From assembly GCF_003716325.1 (NCBI RefSeq), contig NZ_RDSR01000020.1, positions 1-60,048 on the forward strand: a stretch of 60,048 nt of DNA. The letters are read 5' to 3'. Below the pieces are notes generated by a model. That model was given only the letters and a program-made list of their open reading frames with translations. It did not search any database and had not been told where the DNA came from. Below are positions 8,204-15,798 of the stretch, one piece after another. The translations under genes were made by a program, and so were the position numbers. Origin of the DNA: Cryobacterium tepidiphilum (GTDB lineage Bacteria; Actinomycetota; Actinomycetes; Actinomycetales; Microbacteriaceae). How positions within the stretch are numbered: position 1 is the stretch's first letter; every line of letters starts with the position of its first letter.

Positions 8204-9169
8204 TCAGGCGGATGCTGCCTGCCGCGACTCCCAGGCGCTCTGCACCATGTCGTCGAGGCTGTGCCGCATCTTCCATTCCAGGTCGCGGCCGGCCAGTTCG
8301 CCGGAGGCCACGATGCGCGCCGGGTCGCCGGGCCGGCGCGGTGCGATCTCCGGGTCGAAGTCGATGCCGGTCACGCGTGCGACCGTATCCATGATCTGCC
8401 GCACCGAGACGCCGTCGCCCGAACCGAGGTTGTAGACGGGTTCGATGGGCTCCCCAGCCTCAAGCCGGCGAGCCGCGGCCACGTGGGAGAGGGCGAGGTC
8501 GGCGACATGGATGTAGTCGCGCACGCACGTGCCGTCGGGGGTGTCGTAGTCATCGCCATAGATGCGCGGTGTCTTGCCGGCGATGAGGGCGTCGAACACG
8601 AGCGGGAAGAGGTTGTGCGGGCTGGTGTCGCGGAGGTCTCTGGAGCCGGAGCCGACGACGTTGAAGTAGCGGAGGCTCGTGTGGTGGAGGCCGGCGGCGA
8701 CCTCCTGGTCCCGCAACAGCCACTCCCCGATGAGCTTGGACTCGCCATAGGGCGACTGGGGATTCTTCGGTGTGGCCTCGGTGACCAGGTCGGTGTCCGG
8801 GGTGCCGTACACGGCCGCGCTCGAGGAGAAGACGATGTTCTCGACGCCGGATTCCTGCATCGCCTCCAGCAGCAGCACCATTCCCGTGACGTTCTGCTCA
8901 TAGGTGTGCAGCGGGCGCTGCACCGAGACACCGGCGTACTTGAACCCCGCAACATGCACGACGCCCGTGATCGGGTGCTCCGCGAAGGTGCGAACGAGCA
9001 GGTCCTTGTCGAGGATGCTCCCCTGCACGAACGGCACGCCGTCGGGCACGAAGCCGGTGTGGCCGCTGGAGAGGTCGTCGATGACGACGACGTCGATCCC
9101 CTCGGCCTGGAAGGCACGCACCACGTGCGCGCCGATGTATCCCGCTCCCCCGGTGACCAGCCAAGCCAT
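8204..9169 (-). CDS. galE: UDP-glucose 4-epimerase
   Basis: 321-residue extended short-chain dehydrogenase that interconverts UDP-glucose and UDP-galactose in the cytosol. The NAD motif TGGAGYIG is at residues 6-13, the catalytic serine-tyrosine-lysine set appears as SSSAAVYG and YGESK, and the C-terminal part keeps YNLGSGDGVSV and RRPGDPA. The start at 9169 has GAGG 8 bases upstream. UDP-galactose made here would supply the UDP-galactopyranose mutase at 34122-35288. Between it and manA lies an inverted-repeat element. Confidence 0.95.
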   Translation of the reverse strand: MAWLVTGGAGYIGAHVVRAFQAEGIDVVVIDDLSSGHTGFVPDGVPFVQGSILDKDLLVRTFAEHPITGVVHVAGFKYAGVSVQRPLHTYEQNVTGMVLLLEAMQESGVENIVFSSSAAVYGTPDTDLVTEATPKNPQSPYGESKLIGEWLLRDQEVAAGLHHTSLRYFNVVGSGSRDLRDTSPHNLFPLVFDALIAGKTPRIYGDDYDTPDGTCVRDYIHVADLALSHVAAARRLEAGEPIEPVYNLGSGDGVSVRQIMDTVARVTGIDFDPEIAPRRPGDPARIVASGELAGRDLEWKMRHSLDDMVQSAWESRQAASA

Positions 9170-9232
9170 GTGACATCCTCGCCCTCGCGGCAGCCCGGCG
9201 CTGCCGACGTCCCCACCCTACTGGCCCCGCCG

Positions 9233-9332
9233 CCGTCGCTAACTCCGGAAAATTTCCCCGTGCCGCTCGGAGAGCAGCGAGATCACAAGGGCGCCGGGCC
9301 GGGCGGCAGGGAATTACCGGAGTTGGCGACGG
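9233..9332. repeat. Intergenic inverted repeat, AACTCCGG family, copy 1
   Basis: Left arm 9233-9257 and right arm 9309-9332 are imperfect inverted copies around the shared core CCGTCGC-AACTCCGG-AA-TT-CC, closing about 50 bases. It fills most of the galE-manA gap. Related elements lie at 48893-48968 and 59913-60016. Confidence 0.7.
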
Positions 9333-9337
9333 GAGGG

Positions 9338-10621
9338 TCAGGCGGGGGTGGTGGCGAGAAAGACCTCGCCGGCACCGGCGAAGGTCACGGTGCCCTCGTC
9401 GGGCGTGATGTACACCGCGCCGCCGCGCTTCAGGGCAACGGATGACGTCGCGCCGGCCACGAGGAACCCGCCGGCCGTGCAGATGGCGATCGCCGGCCCC
9501 GCGAGCGCGACCTGGCGCATGGGCACGCCGGAGCCGGCCGACCCGTCGGCGGCGGCATCCGCCTCGATGTGCACCAGCCGGAAGTCGGGCACGTCGGGCT
9601 GGTAGACGGTGACGCCCGGGGTGGAGGAGCTGGCCGGTGAGAGGTACGGCACCGGGGTCGGCGTGAAGTCGAGCACCTCCAGCAGCTCGTCCACGTCGAT
9701 GTGCTTGGGCGTGAGCCCGCCGCGCAGCACGTTGTCGGAGGCGGCCATCAGCTCGACGCCGAGGCCGGAGAGGTAGGCGTGGATGTTGCCGGCGGGCAGG
9801 TAGAGCACCTCGCCGCGCCGCAGCGACACCCGGTTGAGCAGCAGCGAGATCACGATGCCCGGGTCGCCGGGGTACGCAGCGGCGAGCGACTCCACGGTCG
9901 CCAATTCGGCGGGGAACTCGATCTCGGCGCTTCCCCCGGCCAGGAACGCCGCCTGCCCCGCGAGCGCCACGACGCGCTCGACGAGCCACGCCACCTCCCC
10001 CGTGTCCTCGCCGCGGCCGTCGCGCAGCAGCCAGTCGACGGTGTCGCGCAGTCCGTCCGTCCCGGCGAGGTGACGCTCCAGGTCGTCGAGCGGCTCCGGC
10101 TCCGGTTCGTCCATCGTGGCGTCGAGCGCGCGCAGCTCGTCGACGATCCGCTGCACGGAGTCCGCCGGCCGAAAACCGCAGAGCGCCTCGAAGCGGTCGC
10201 TGAGCGCCAGGATCAGCTCGGGCTTGTGGAACGGGTCCTTGTAGTTGCGATCCGGCGCGTCCAACGCCAGGCCGGCCTCGTTCTCCAGGTCGAACCCGGC
10301 ACGAGCGCGGTCCGTCGACGGATGCGCCTGCAACGACAGCGGGCCGGCCGCCGCCAGGAGCTTCAGCAGGAACGGCAGCCGCCCCTCGGCCGCACGCGCC
10401 TCCCCCAGCGCGCGCTCCGGCTCCGCGGCGATCCACTCGGCCAGGTGCCGGGCACCGCCCACCGCCGACGGGTCCGTGATCACGGCCGGGGACCCCGGGT
10501 GGGCGCCGAGCCAGAGTTCAGCCTCGGGCTTGCCCGAGGGAGGGGTGCCGAGGAGGGAGGCGATCGCGAGGTGAGACCCCCATGCGTAATCGCGTGGGGT
10601 ATTGGTGATGCCCACAAACAT
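9338..10621 (-). CDS. manA: Mannose-6-phosphate isomerase, class I
   Basis: 427-residue zinc enzyme that converts fructose-6-phosphate to mannose-6-phosphate, the entry to GDP-mannose. Visible family features: the N-terminal ITNTPRDYAWGS, the zinc-ligand segment PLSLQAHPS, the YKDPFHKPE motif, and the cupin stretch VLYLPAGNIHAYLSGLGVELMAASDN with the active-site ending NVLRGGLTPKHID. ATG 10621 is preferred because GAGGAG lies 7 bases upstream; a 13-residue longer reading has no such signal. It is divergent from the acyl-CoA dehydrogenase gene. Confidence 0.95.
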   Translation of the reverse strand: MFVGITNTPRDYAWGSHLAIASLLGTPPSGKPEAELWLGAHPGSPAVITDPSAVGGARHLAEWIAAEPERALGEARAAEGRLPFLLKLLAAAGPLSLQAHPSTDRARAGFDLENEAGLALDAPDRNYKDPFHKPELILALSDRFEALCGFRPADSVQRIVDELRALDATMDEPEPEPLDDLERHLAGTDGLRDTVDWLLRDGRGEDTGEVAWLVERVVALAGQAAFLAGGSAEIEFPAELATVESLAAAYPGDPGIVISLLLNRVSLRRGEVLYLPAGNIHAYLSGLGVELMAASDNVLRGGLTPKHIDVDELLEVLDFTPTPVPYLSPASSSTPGVTVYQPDVPDFRLVHIEADAAADGSAGSGVPMRQVALAGPAIAICTAGGFLVAGATSSVALKRGGAVYITPDEGTVTFAGAGEVFLATTPA

Positions 10622-10665
10622 GCCGCTCTCCTCGTCCCGTGGTTTAGTCCAAACTACCAATCGCT

Positions 10666-10694
10666 TTCAGCCGGTCCCCGCCGCCCCCTAGGCT
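10666..10694 (+). promoter_or_regulatory. Putative promoter of the acyl-CoA dehydrogenase gene
   Basis: TTCAGC (10666-10671), 17-base spacer, TAGGCT (10689-10694), about 57 bases before the ATG. The -10 box is good and the -35 weak. Confidence 0.4.
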
Positions 10695-10751
10695 TGCGGG
10701 GAATTCGAGACGGCTGCCAAGGACGGCGGCCCTGCCCCGGGGGAGCGACCC

Positions 10752-11930
10752 ATGACCTTTGAACTGCTGGCCAGCGACTTCTACCAGTACGAGAGCGAGC
10801 TGACCCAGCGGGAGAAGTCCGCGCTCACCGACATCCGCGCCTACCTCGATTCCGACGTTCGCCCGATTGTCAACGGATGCTGGGAGCGCGCCGAGTTCCC
10901 GTTCGAGATCGTGAAGCCGCTGGCCAACCTCGGCGTCTATTCGTTCGCGTGGCCGGAGACGGCCCCGTTCGAGAACTCCGCCGTCTTCCGCGGCTTCGTC
11001 GCCATGGAACTGGCGCGCGTCGACCCGTCGGTGGCCACCTTCGTTGGGGTGCAGAACGGGCTGGCCATGGGTGCCATCTCCGCCACCGGCTCGAAGGAGC
11101 AGCGCGAGGAGTGGCTGCCCCGGCTGGCCAGCGGCGAACTGATCGGCGCCTTCGCCCTCACCGAGCCCCTCTCCGGCTCCGACTCGGCGCGGGGCCTGCG
11201 AACGATCGCCACCCGGGACGGCGACTCCTGGGTGCTCAACGGCTCCAAGCGCTGGATCGGCAACGCCACATTCTCCGACATCACCGTGGTGTGGGCGAAG
11301 GACGCCGCCGACGGGCGGGTACTGGGATTCATTGTTCCCACCGACACCCCCGGCTACACGGCCACGAAGATCGAGGGAAAGATCAGCCTGCGCTCCGTGC
11401 AGAACGCCGACATCACCCTCGAGAACGTGGTCGTCCCCGAGAGCCTCCGCCTGCAGGAAGCGAACTCGTTCCGCGACACCGCGAAGGTGCTGAAGCACAC
11501 GCGCGCCGAGGTGTCCTGGGCCGCGGTGGGCACGGCAGTGGGCGCCTACGAGGCGGCGGTCGCCTACGCGAAGGAGCGGGTGCAGTTCGGCAAGGAGATC
11601 GGTGGCCACCAGCTCGTGCAGGACCTCCTGGTCAAGAGCCTCGGCAACATCACCGCCTCGATCGGCATGGTGGTGCGGGTGTCGCAGATGCTCGACGAGG
11701 GCACCCAGCTCGACGAGCACTCGGCACTCGCCAAGGCCTACACGACCGCCCGCATGCGGGAGACCGTGGCCTGGTGCCGTGAGCTCTTCGGCGGCAACGG
11801 GATCAGCCTCGACTACGACGTGGCCCGGTTCTTCGCCGACGCCGAGGCGGTGTACTCCTATGAGGGCACGCGGGAGATGAACACCCTCATCGTGGGCCGC
11901 GCGATCACCGGGCAGGCCGCCTTCGTCTGA
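10752..11930 (+). CDS. Acyl-CoA dehydrogenase family protein (glutaryl-CoA dehydrogenase-like)
   Basis: 392-residue FAD flavoenzyme that oxidises acyl-CoA at C2-C3. The three-domain layout is clear: an alpha-helical N-terminus, the substrate/FAD beta segment GAFALTEPLSGSDSARGLRTIA, and the C-terminal helices with the catalytic-base motif YSYEGTREMNTLIVGRAITG. The YEGT/RE arrangement and the C-terminus resemble glutaryl-CoA dehydrogenases. GGGGGAGCGACCC upstream provides a ribosome site. It stands alone between manA and the lipoprotein operon and is not obviously linked to either. The exact substrate is unknown. Confidence 0.88.
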   Translation: MTFELLASDFYQYESELTQREKSALTDIRAYLDSDVRPIVNGCWERAEFPFEIVKPLANLGVYSFAWPETAPFENSAVFRGFVAMELARVDPSVATFVGVQNGLAMGAISATGSKEQREEWLPRLASGELIGAFALTEPLSGSDSARGLRTIATRDGDSWVLNGSKRWIGNATFSDITVVWAKDAADGRVLGFIVPTDTPGYTATKIEGKISLRSVQNADITLENVVVPESLRLQEANSFRDTAKVLKHTRAEVSWAAVGTAVGAYEAAVAYAKERVQFGKEIGGHQLVQDLLVKSLGNITASIGMVVRVSQMLDEGTQLDEHSALAKAYTTARMRETVAWCRELFGGNGISLDYDVARFFADAEAVYSYEGTREMNTLIVGRAITGQAAFV

Positions 11931-11973
11931 CCCGCCTGCCGCCGGGCGCCTTGCCGCCTCCATGCCCCGGCGC

Positions 11974-11979
11974 TAGCGT
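11974..11979 (+). promoter_or_regulatory. -10 box of a probable leaderless operon (lipoprotein/NRAMP)
   Basis: TAGCGT ends exactly 7 bases before the ATG at 11987, so the transcript would begin at or next to the start codon. Confidence 0.5.
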
Positions 11980-11986
11980 CAGGAAC

Positions 11987-12433
11987 ATGCGGAGACGAAA
12001 AAGAACAGCGGCAGCGGGCCTCGCCGGCCTCCTTCTGGTCGGAGCCCTCACCGGTTGTTCGTCGCTCGGCAGCCAGCTGCAGTCCTCGCTCACCGAGACC
12101 ACGTCGGCCGTGCGCACCGCCGAGCTCGGCCTCTCGCTCCGCGCCGATGACCGGGCGACCACGGCCGTCACGAGCACGGCGCTCACCGACGCGCTCGACG
12201 AACTCACCAGCGCCGCCAACTCCGTCACCGAGATCGAGACCTCGGGCAGCGCCGAATCCGACAAGCGCGAGCAGGTCCTCGACCTGATCCGGCGGTCGAC
12301 GGATGCCGTGAACCGGGCGCGCACGGCCCTCACGGCCGGGGGGTCGCTGGCGTCGGTCACGTCCGACCTGGCCGACCTGGGCGACGAGGCAGACAGCCGG
12401 TTGACGCAGTACCAGCGGAAGCAGGCCCAGTGA
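11987..12433 (+). CDS. Small putative lipoprotein
   Basis: 148 residues: basic N-terminus MRRRKR, hydrophobic helix, and a lipobox LTGC (residues about 21-24) with lipidated cysteine. The mature part is helical and Ser/Thr/Ala-rich, without known motifs. It probably sits on the outer face of the membrane. Its TGA stop overlaps the GTG start of the NRAMP-like transporter by four bases, so it is the first gene of a four-gene operon and may serve as an accessory or sensor for that transporter. Function unknown. Confidence 0.7.
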   Translation: MRRRKRTAAAGLAGLLLVGALTGCSSLGSQLQSSLTETTSAVRTAELGLSLRADDRATTAVTSTALTDALDELTSAANSVTEIETSGSAESDKREQVLDLIRRSTDAVNRARTALTAGGSLASVTSDLADLGDEADSRLTQYQRKQAQ

Positions 12434-13659
12434 AGAAGCTGCTCGGCATCGCACTCGGCATCCTCACCGCCATCGGCGGGTTCGTCGACATCGGCGACCT
12501 CGTCACGAACGCCGTCGTGGGCTCCCGATTCGGAATGGGACTGACCTGGGTCGTGCTGGTCGGCGTCGTCGGCATCTGCCTGTTCGCGCAGATGTCAGGG
12601 CGCGTGGCGGCGGTCAGCGGCCGCGCCACGTTCGAGATCATCCGCGAGCGGCTCGGGCCCCGTGCCGGGCTGGCGAACCTCGCGGCGTCGTTCCTCATCA
12701 ACCTGATGACCCTCACCGCCGAGATCGGCGGCGTCGCCCTGGCGCTGCAGCTCGCCACGAGCGTGGAGCCGATGCTGTGGATGCCCGTGGCCGCGTTCGG
12801 CGTCTGGATCGTCATCTGGCGCGCGAAGTTCTCGCTGCTCGAGAACGTCACCGGCCTGTTGGGGCTCACCCTCATCGTCTTCGCCGTGGCCGTCTTCCTC
12901 CTCGGTCCCGACTGGAGCCAGCTAATCGGCCAGGCCTTGCACCCCACGGTGTCACAGGGCGAGCACACGGTCACCTACTGGTATTACGCGGTCGCCCTCT
13001 TCGGCGCGGCCATGACGCCGTACGAGGTGTTCTTCTTCTCCTCCGGCGCAATCGAGGAGAAGTGGACGGTGAAGAGCCTCGCGCAGTCGCGGGTGAACGT
13101 CCTCGTCGGCTTCCCGCTCGGCGGCTTCCTGTCGCTCGCGATCGCCGCGTGCGCCACCATCGTGCTGTTGCCGCAGTCGATCGCCGTGACGTCGCTGTCG
13201 CAGGTGGTGCTGCCGGTGGTCCAGGCCGGCGGCAAGATCGCACTGGCGTTCGTGATCGTCGGCATCCTGGCCGCCACGTTCGGGGCCGCGCTGGAGACCA
13301 CCCTCTCCAGCGGCTACACGCTGTCGCAGTACTTCGGATGGTCGTGGGGCAAGTTCCGCAGGCCCGCCCAGGCCGCGCGCTTCCATGTGTCGATGATCAT
13401 CTGCCTGCTGATCGGACTCGGCGTGCTCGCGACCGGTGTCGACCCGGTGCTGATCACCGAGATATCCGTTGTGTTCTCCGCCATCGCGCTGCCGCTGACC
13501 TATCTCCCCATCCTGATCGTGGCCAACGACCCGGAATACATGGGCGAACACGTCAACGGTCGCCTCACCAACGCGTTGGGGATGGTCTACCTCGTCATCA
13601 TCTTGGTGGCCGCGATCGCGGCGATCCCCCTCATGATCATCACGGGAGCTGGAGCATGA
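12430..13659 (+). CDS. NRAMP (SLC11)-like metal transporter with atypical metal site
   Basis: 409-residue integral membrane protein with about 11 helices and clear NRAMP layout. The family's metal-binding helix 1 motif DPGN is replaced by DIGD (within GGFVDIGDLVTNAV). The helix 6 motif with metal-liganding methionine (MPH) is replaced by MTPYE (within FGAAMTPYEVFFFSS). Loss of the soft sulfur ligand and gain of acidic residues argue against ordinary Mn/Fe selectivity. NRAMP-related magnesium transporters are known to lack that methionine, so Mg2+ is an inferred candidate. It overlaps both neighbours by four bases (GTGA and ATGA), showing tight translational coupling with a lipoprotein and two PRC-barrel-like proteins. 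Confidence 0.85.
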   Translation: MKKLLGIALGILTAIGGFVDIGDLVTNAVVGSRFGMGLTWVVLVGVVGICLFAQMSGRVAAVSGRATFEIIRERLGPRAGLANLAASFLINLMTLTAEIGGVALALQLATSVEPMLWMPVAAFGVWIVIWRAKFSLLENVTGLLGLTLIVFAVAVFLLGPDWSQLIGQALHPTVSQGEHTVTYWYYAVALFGAAMTPYEVFFFSSGAIEEKWTVKSLAQSRVNVLVGFPLGGFLSLAIAACATIVLLPQSIAVTSLSQVVLPVVQAGGKIALAFVIVGILAATFGAALETTLSSGYTLSQYFGWSWGKFRRPAQAARFHVSMIICLLIGLGVLATGVDPVLITEISVVFSAIALPLTYLPILIVANDPEYMGEHVNGRLTNALGMVYLVIILVAAIAAIPLMIITGAGA

Positions 13660-14054
13660 GCGACCTCACACCACCGCCGCGCTCGGCCGGGCGCGTGCTC
13701 GATGCGCAGCTGCACCTGCTGGACCGCACCGTGCTCGACCGCACCGGCGTGCCGGTCACGACGGTCGACGCCCTCGAGATCACCGACATCGAGGTGGACA
13801 CACCCATCGAACCCGGAACGCCGGCGCCGGTCATCACCGCACTGCTGAGCGGCCCGGTGCTGGGCACCCGCATCTTCGGCGGCAGGCCGCCGCGGTCACG
13901 ACTCGAGCGCATCCCCTGGTCGGACATCACCGACGTCGGGATCGTCATCAAGCTCGGGGTGGACGGCGACAGCCTCGACCTGACCTGGGTCGAGCGGTGG
14001 ATGCGCGACAAGATCATCTCCCGGATCCCCGGAGGCCGCCATGATCCTGAATGA
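13656..14054 (+). CDS. PRC-barrel-like protein
   Basis: 132 residues. The segment LHLLDRTVLDRTGVPVTTVDALEITDI resembles the PRC-barrel beta fold (LDRxVxDRxGxxVGKVDDLEL type), followed by IPWSDITDVG and a helical C-terminus. No membrane segment or signal is seen, so it should be cytosolic. The ATGA overlap with the transporter and the 14-base overlap with the next PRC gene suggest a cytosolic partner or regulator of the transporter. The PRC assignment is moderately sure; the role is inferred from context. Confidence 0.65.
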   Translation: MSDLTPPPRSAGRVLDAQLHLLDRTVLDRTGVPVTTVDALEITDIEVDTPIEPGTPAPVITALLSGPVLGTRIFGGRPPRSRLERIPWSDITDVGIVIKLGVDGDSLDLTWVERWMRDKIISRIPGGRHDPE

Positions 14055-14394
14055 CCTGCTCGGACTCGACGTCTTCGACGACCACGGCGAGCGCGTGGGC
14101 AGCGTGCTGGACGCCCGCTTCGTCATCGACGGGCGGCCCGGCCAGACCCTCGCGGAGGCCCGGCTGGACGGTCTCGTGATCAGCCCGCACAGCCGGCACT
14201 CCTACCTCGGGTATGAACGCATGGACATGAACTCCCCCGCGATCATCAACGCCCTGCTGCGCTGGATGCACCGTGGCACCTTCTACGTGCGGTGGGAGGC
14301 GGTGCAGCGCATCACCGAGCACGACGTGCACCTGCGGAACGGCTACCGCCGCTTCGACGCCCGGCTCTCCGCCGCCCCGGGGACCACCAGTTGA
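14041..14394 (+). CDS. PRC-barrel domain protein
   Basis: 117 residues beginning MILNDLLGLDVFDDHGERVGSVLDARFVID, a typical PRC-barrel opening in which a short beta strand is followed by the glycine turn GERVGSV and an acidic strand. A helical middle part contains ALLRWMHRGTFYVRWEAVQRI. It is the last gene of the lipoprotein/NRAMP/PRC operon. Cytosolic; proposed to pair with the preceding PRC-like protein. Function unknown. Confidence 0.75.
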   Translation: MILNDLLGLDVFDDHGERVGSVLDARFVIDGRPGQTLAEARLDGLVISPHSRHSYLGYERMDMNSPAIINALLRWMHRGTFYVRWEAVQRITEHDVHLRNGYRRFDARLSAAPGTTS

Positions 14395-14420
14395 TGCGCC
14401 GGTGGGCCGGTACCCGCCGC

Positions 14421-14426
14421 TAACCT
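14421..14426 (+). promoter_or_regulatory. -10 box of a probable leaderless transcript (first ligase)
   Basis: TAACCT lies 7 bases before the ATG at 14434. The intervening AGGAACC could also act as a ribosome site if transcription starts further upstream. Confidence 0.4.
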
Positions 14427-14433
14427 AGGAACC

Positions 14434-15786
14434 ATGCCAGCACTCGCCGCGGAACCCGACCGGGTTGCCGTGCGCGCACTCGCGACGCTCACCCTGTTCA
14501 CGGTGCTGGCCGGCCAGTTCTGGCGCAACCTGCTCGGCTGGTGGGGCTTCGGCACGATCGTCATCCTCGTCGCCATCGCTGCCGGGGTCGCCTTGATCAG
14601 GCTCCGCCCGGGCTGGGCGTGGCGGTCGTTCCCGACGTCCCTTGTGGTGTTCCTGGGGCTCGCCACGGTCTCGATTCTGTGGTCGTTCTACCCGCTGGCC
14701 AGCCTCGCCGGCGTGGCCGCGCAATGGGTCACCGCACTGGGCGGCGTCTTCCTGGCTGCGTGCCTCAGCTGGGCCGAACTCCTGCGCGCGCTCGGCGCGG
14801 CCCTCCGCTGGGTGCTCGGCCTCTCCCTCCTGTTCGAACTGATCGTCGCGGTCGTGGTCCGGCATCCGGTGCTGCCGTTCTGGGTCGACTACGGATCGGA
14901 GAAGGTTCCCCAGGCCTTCTACTGGTCGCGCGCGCTCCTGCTTCACGGGGGCCCCATCGAGGGCATCGTCGCCAGCCGCAACCTGCTCGGGTTCTTCGCA
15001 CTGCTTGCCGTGATCGTCTTCGCCGTGCAATTGGCCGCCGGAACCGTCAAGCGCGGCTGGGGCATCGGCTGGCTGGTGTTCGCGCTCGTGATGATGGTGC
15101 TCACCCGCTCGGCGACGGTCACCGTTGCAGCGATCGCAGTCGCGGTGGCATTCCTGTTCGCCGTGTGGGCCAGGCGCCGGGGCGAGGCGGGCCGGCGGCC
15201 GGTGTACCTGGTGGCCGCGGCATCCGTTGTCGCGGTGATCGGCGGCGTCACGCTGGCTGCGCCCTGGCTGCTCAGCCTGTTCGGCAAGAGCGAAGACCTC
15301 ACCGGGCGACTCGACATCTGGAGCAGCGTCATCCGCCTGGCCGGCGAGCGCCCCGTGTTCGGCTGGGGATGGGTGAGCTACTGGGCGCCCTGGACGGAGC
15401 CGTTCAAGGGCCTGGCCGTGCGGAAGGGCGTGGAGTACCTGCAGGCGCACGACGCGTGGCTCGACGTGTGGCTGCAACTCGGCGTCGTCGGCGTCGTGGC
15501 CTTCGCCGCCCTGGCCCTTTCCACGCTGTGGCGGGCCTGGTTCCTGGCCGTGGACCGCCCGGTGGCGCTCGTCACGCTCAGCGACCCGCCGCGGCTTCGC
15601 AGCACGACCGGCTACCGGCACCTCCCCCACCCGGCTTCGTCGCTCCTTCCGCTGCTGCTCATGGTCGCGCTCCTGGCCCAGAGCCTTGCCGAGAGCCGGC
15701 TGCTGATCGAGTACGGCTGGCTGCTGCTCGTGCTCTTCGCCGTCGCCACGAAACGGCAGCAGCGCACGATGGCGGATCTGCCCTAG
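14434..15786 (+). CDS. O-antigen ligase/polymerase family membrane protein, first copy
   Basis: 450 residues with 10-12 membrane helices and the Wzy/WaaL-type signature in the large outer loop: SRNLLGFFAL near residue 185, then GRLDIWSSVIRLAGERPVFGWGWVSYW and the histidine in YLQAHDAWLDVWLQLG. Such proteins transfer or polymerise lipid-linked glycans on the outer face of the membrane. A second, related gene follows 12 bases downstream, so the pair is probably an operon. The short low-complexity stretch LSDPPRLRSTTGYRHLPHP forms a cytosolic or outer loop near the end. The acceptor is unknown. Confidence 0.85.
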   Translation: MPALAAEPDRVAVRALATLTLFTVLAGQFWRNLLGWWGFGTIVILVAIAAGVALIRLRPGWAWRSFPTSLVVFLGLATVSILWSFYPLASLAGVAAQWVTALGGVFLAACLSWAELLRALGAALRWVLGLSLLFELIVAVVVRHPVLPFWVDYGSEKVPQAFYWSRALLLHGGPIEGIVASRNLLGFFALLAVIVFAVQLAAGTVKRGWGIGWLVFALVMMVLTRSATVTVAAIAVAVAFLFAVWARRRGEAGRRPVYLVAAASVVAVIGGVTLAAPWLLSLFGKSEDLTGRLDIWSSVIRLAGERPVFGWGWVSYWAPWTEPFKGLAVRKGVEYLQAHDAWLDVWLQLGVVGVVAFAALALSTLWRAWFLAVDRPVALVTLSDPPRLRSTTGYRHLPHPASSLLPLLLMVALLAQSLAESRLLIEYGWLLLVLFAVATKRQQRTMADLP

Positions 15787-15798
15787 CGGTAGCGTGGC

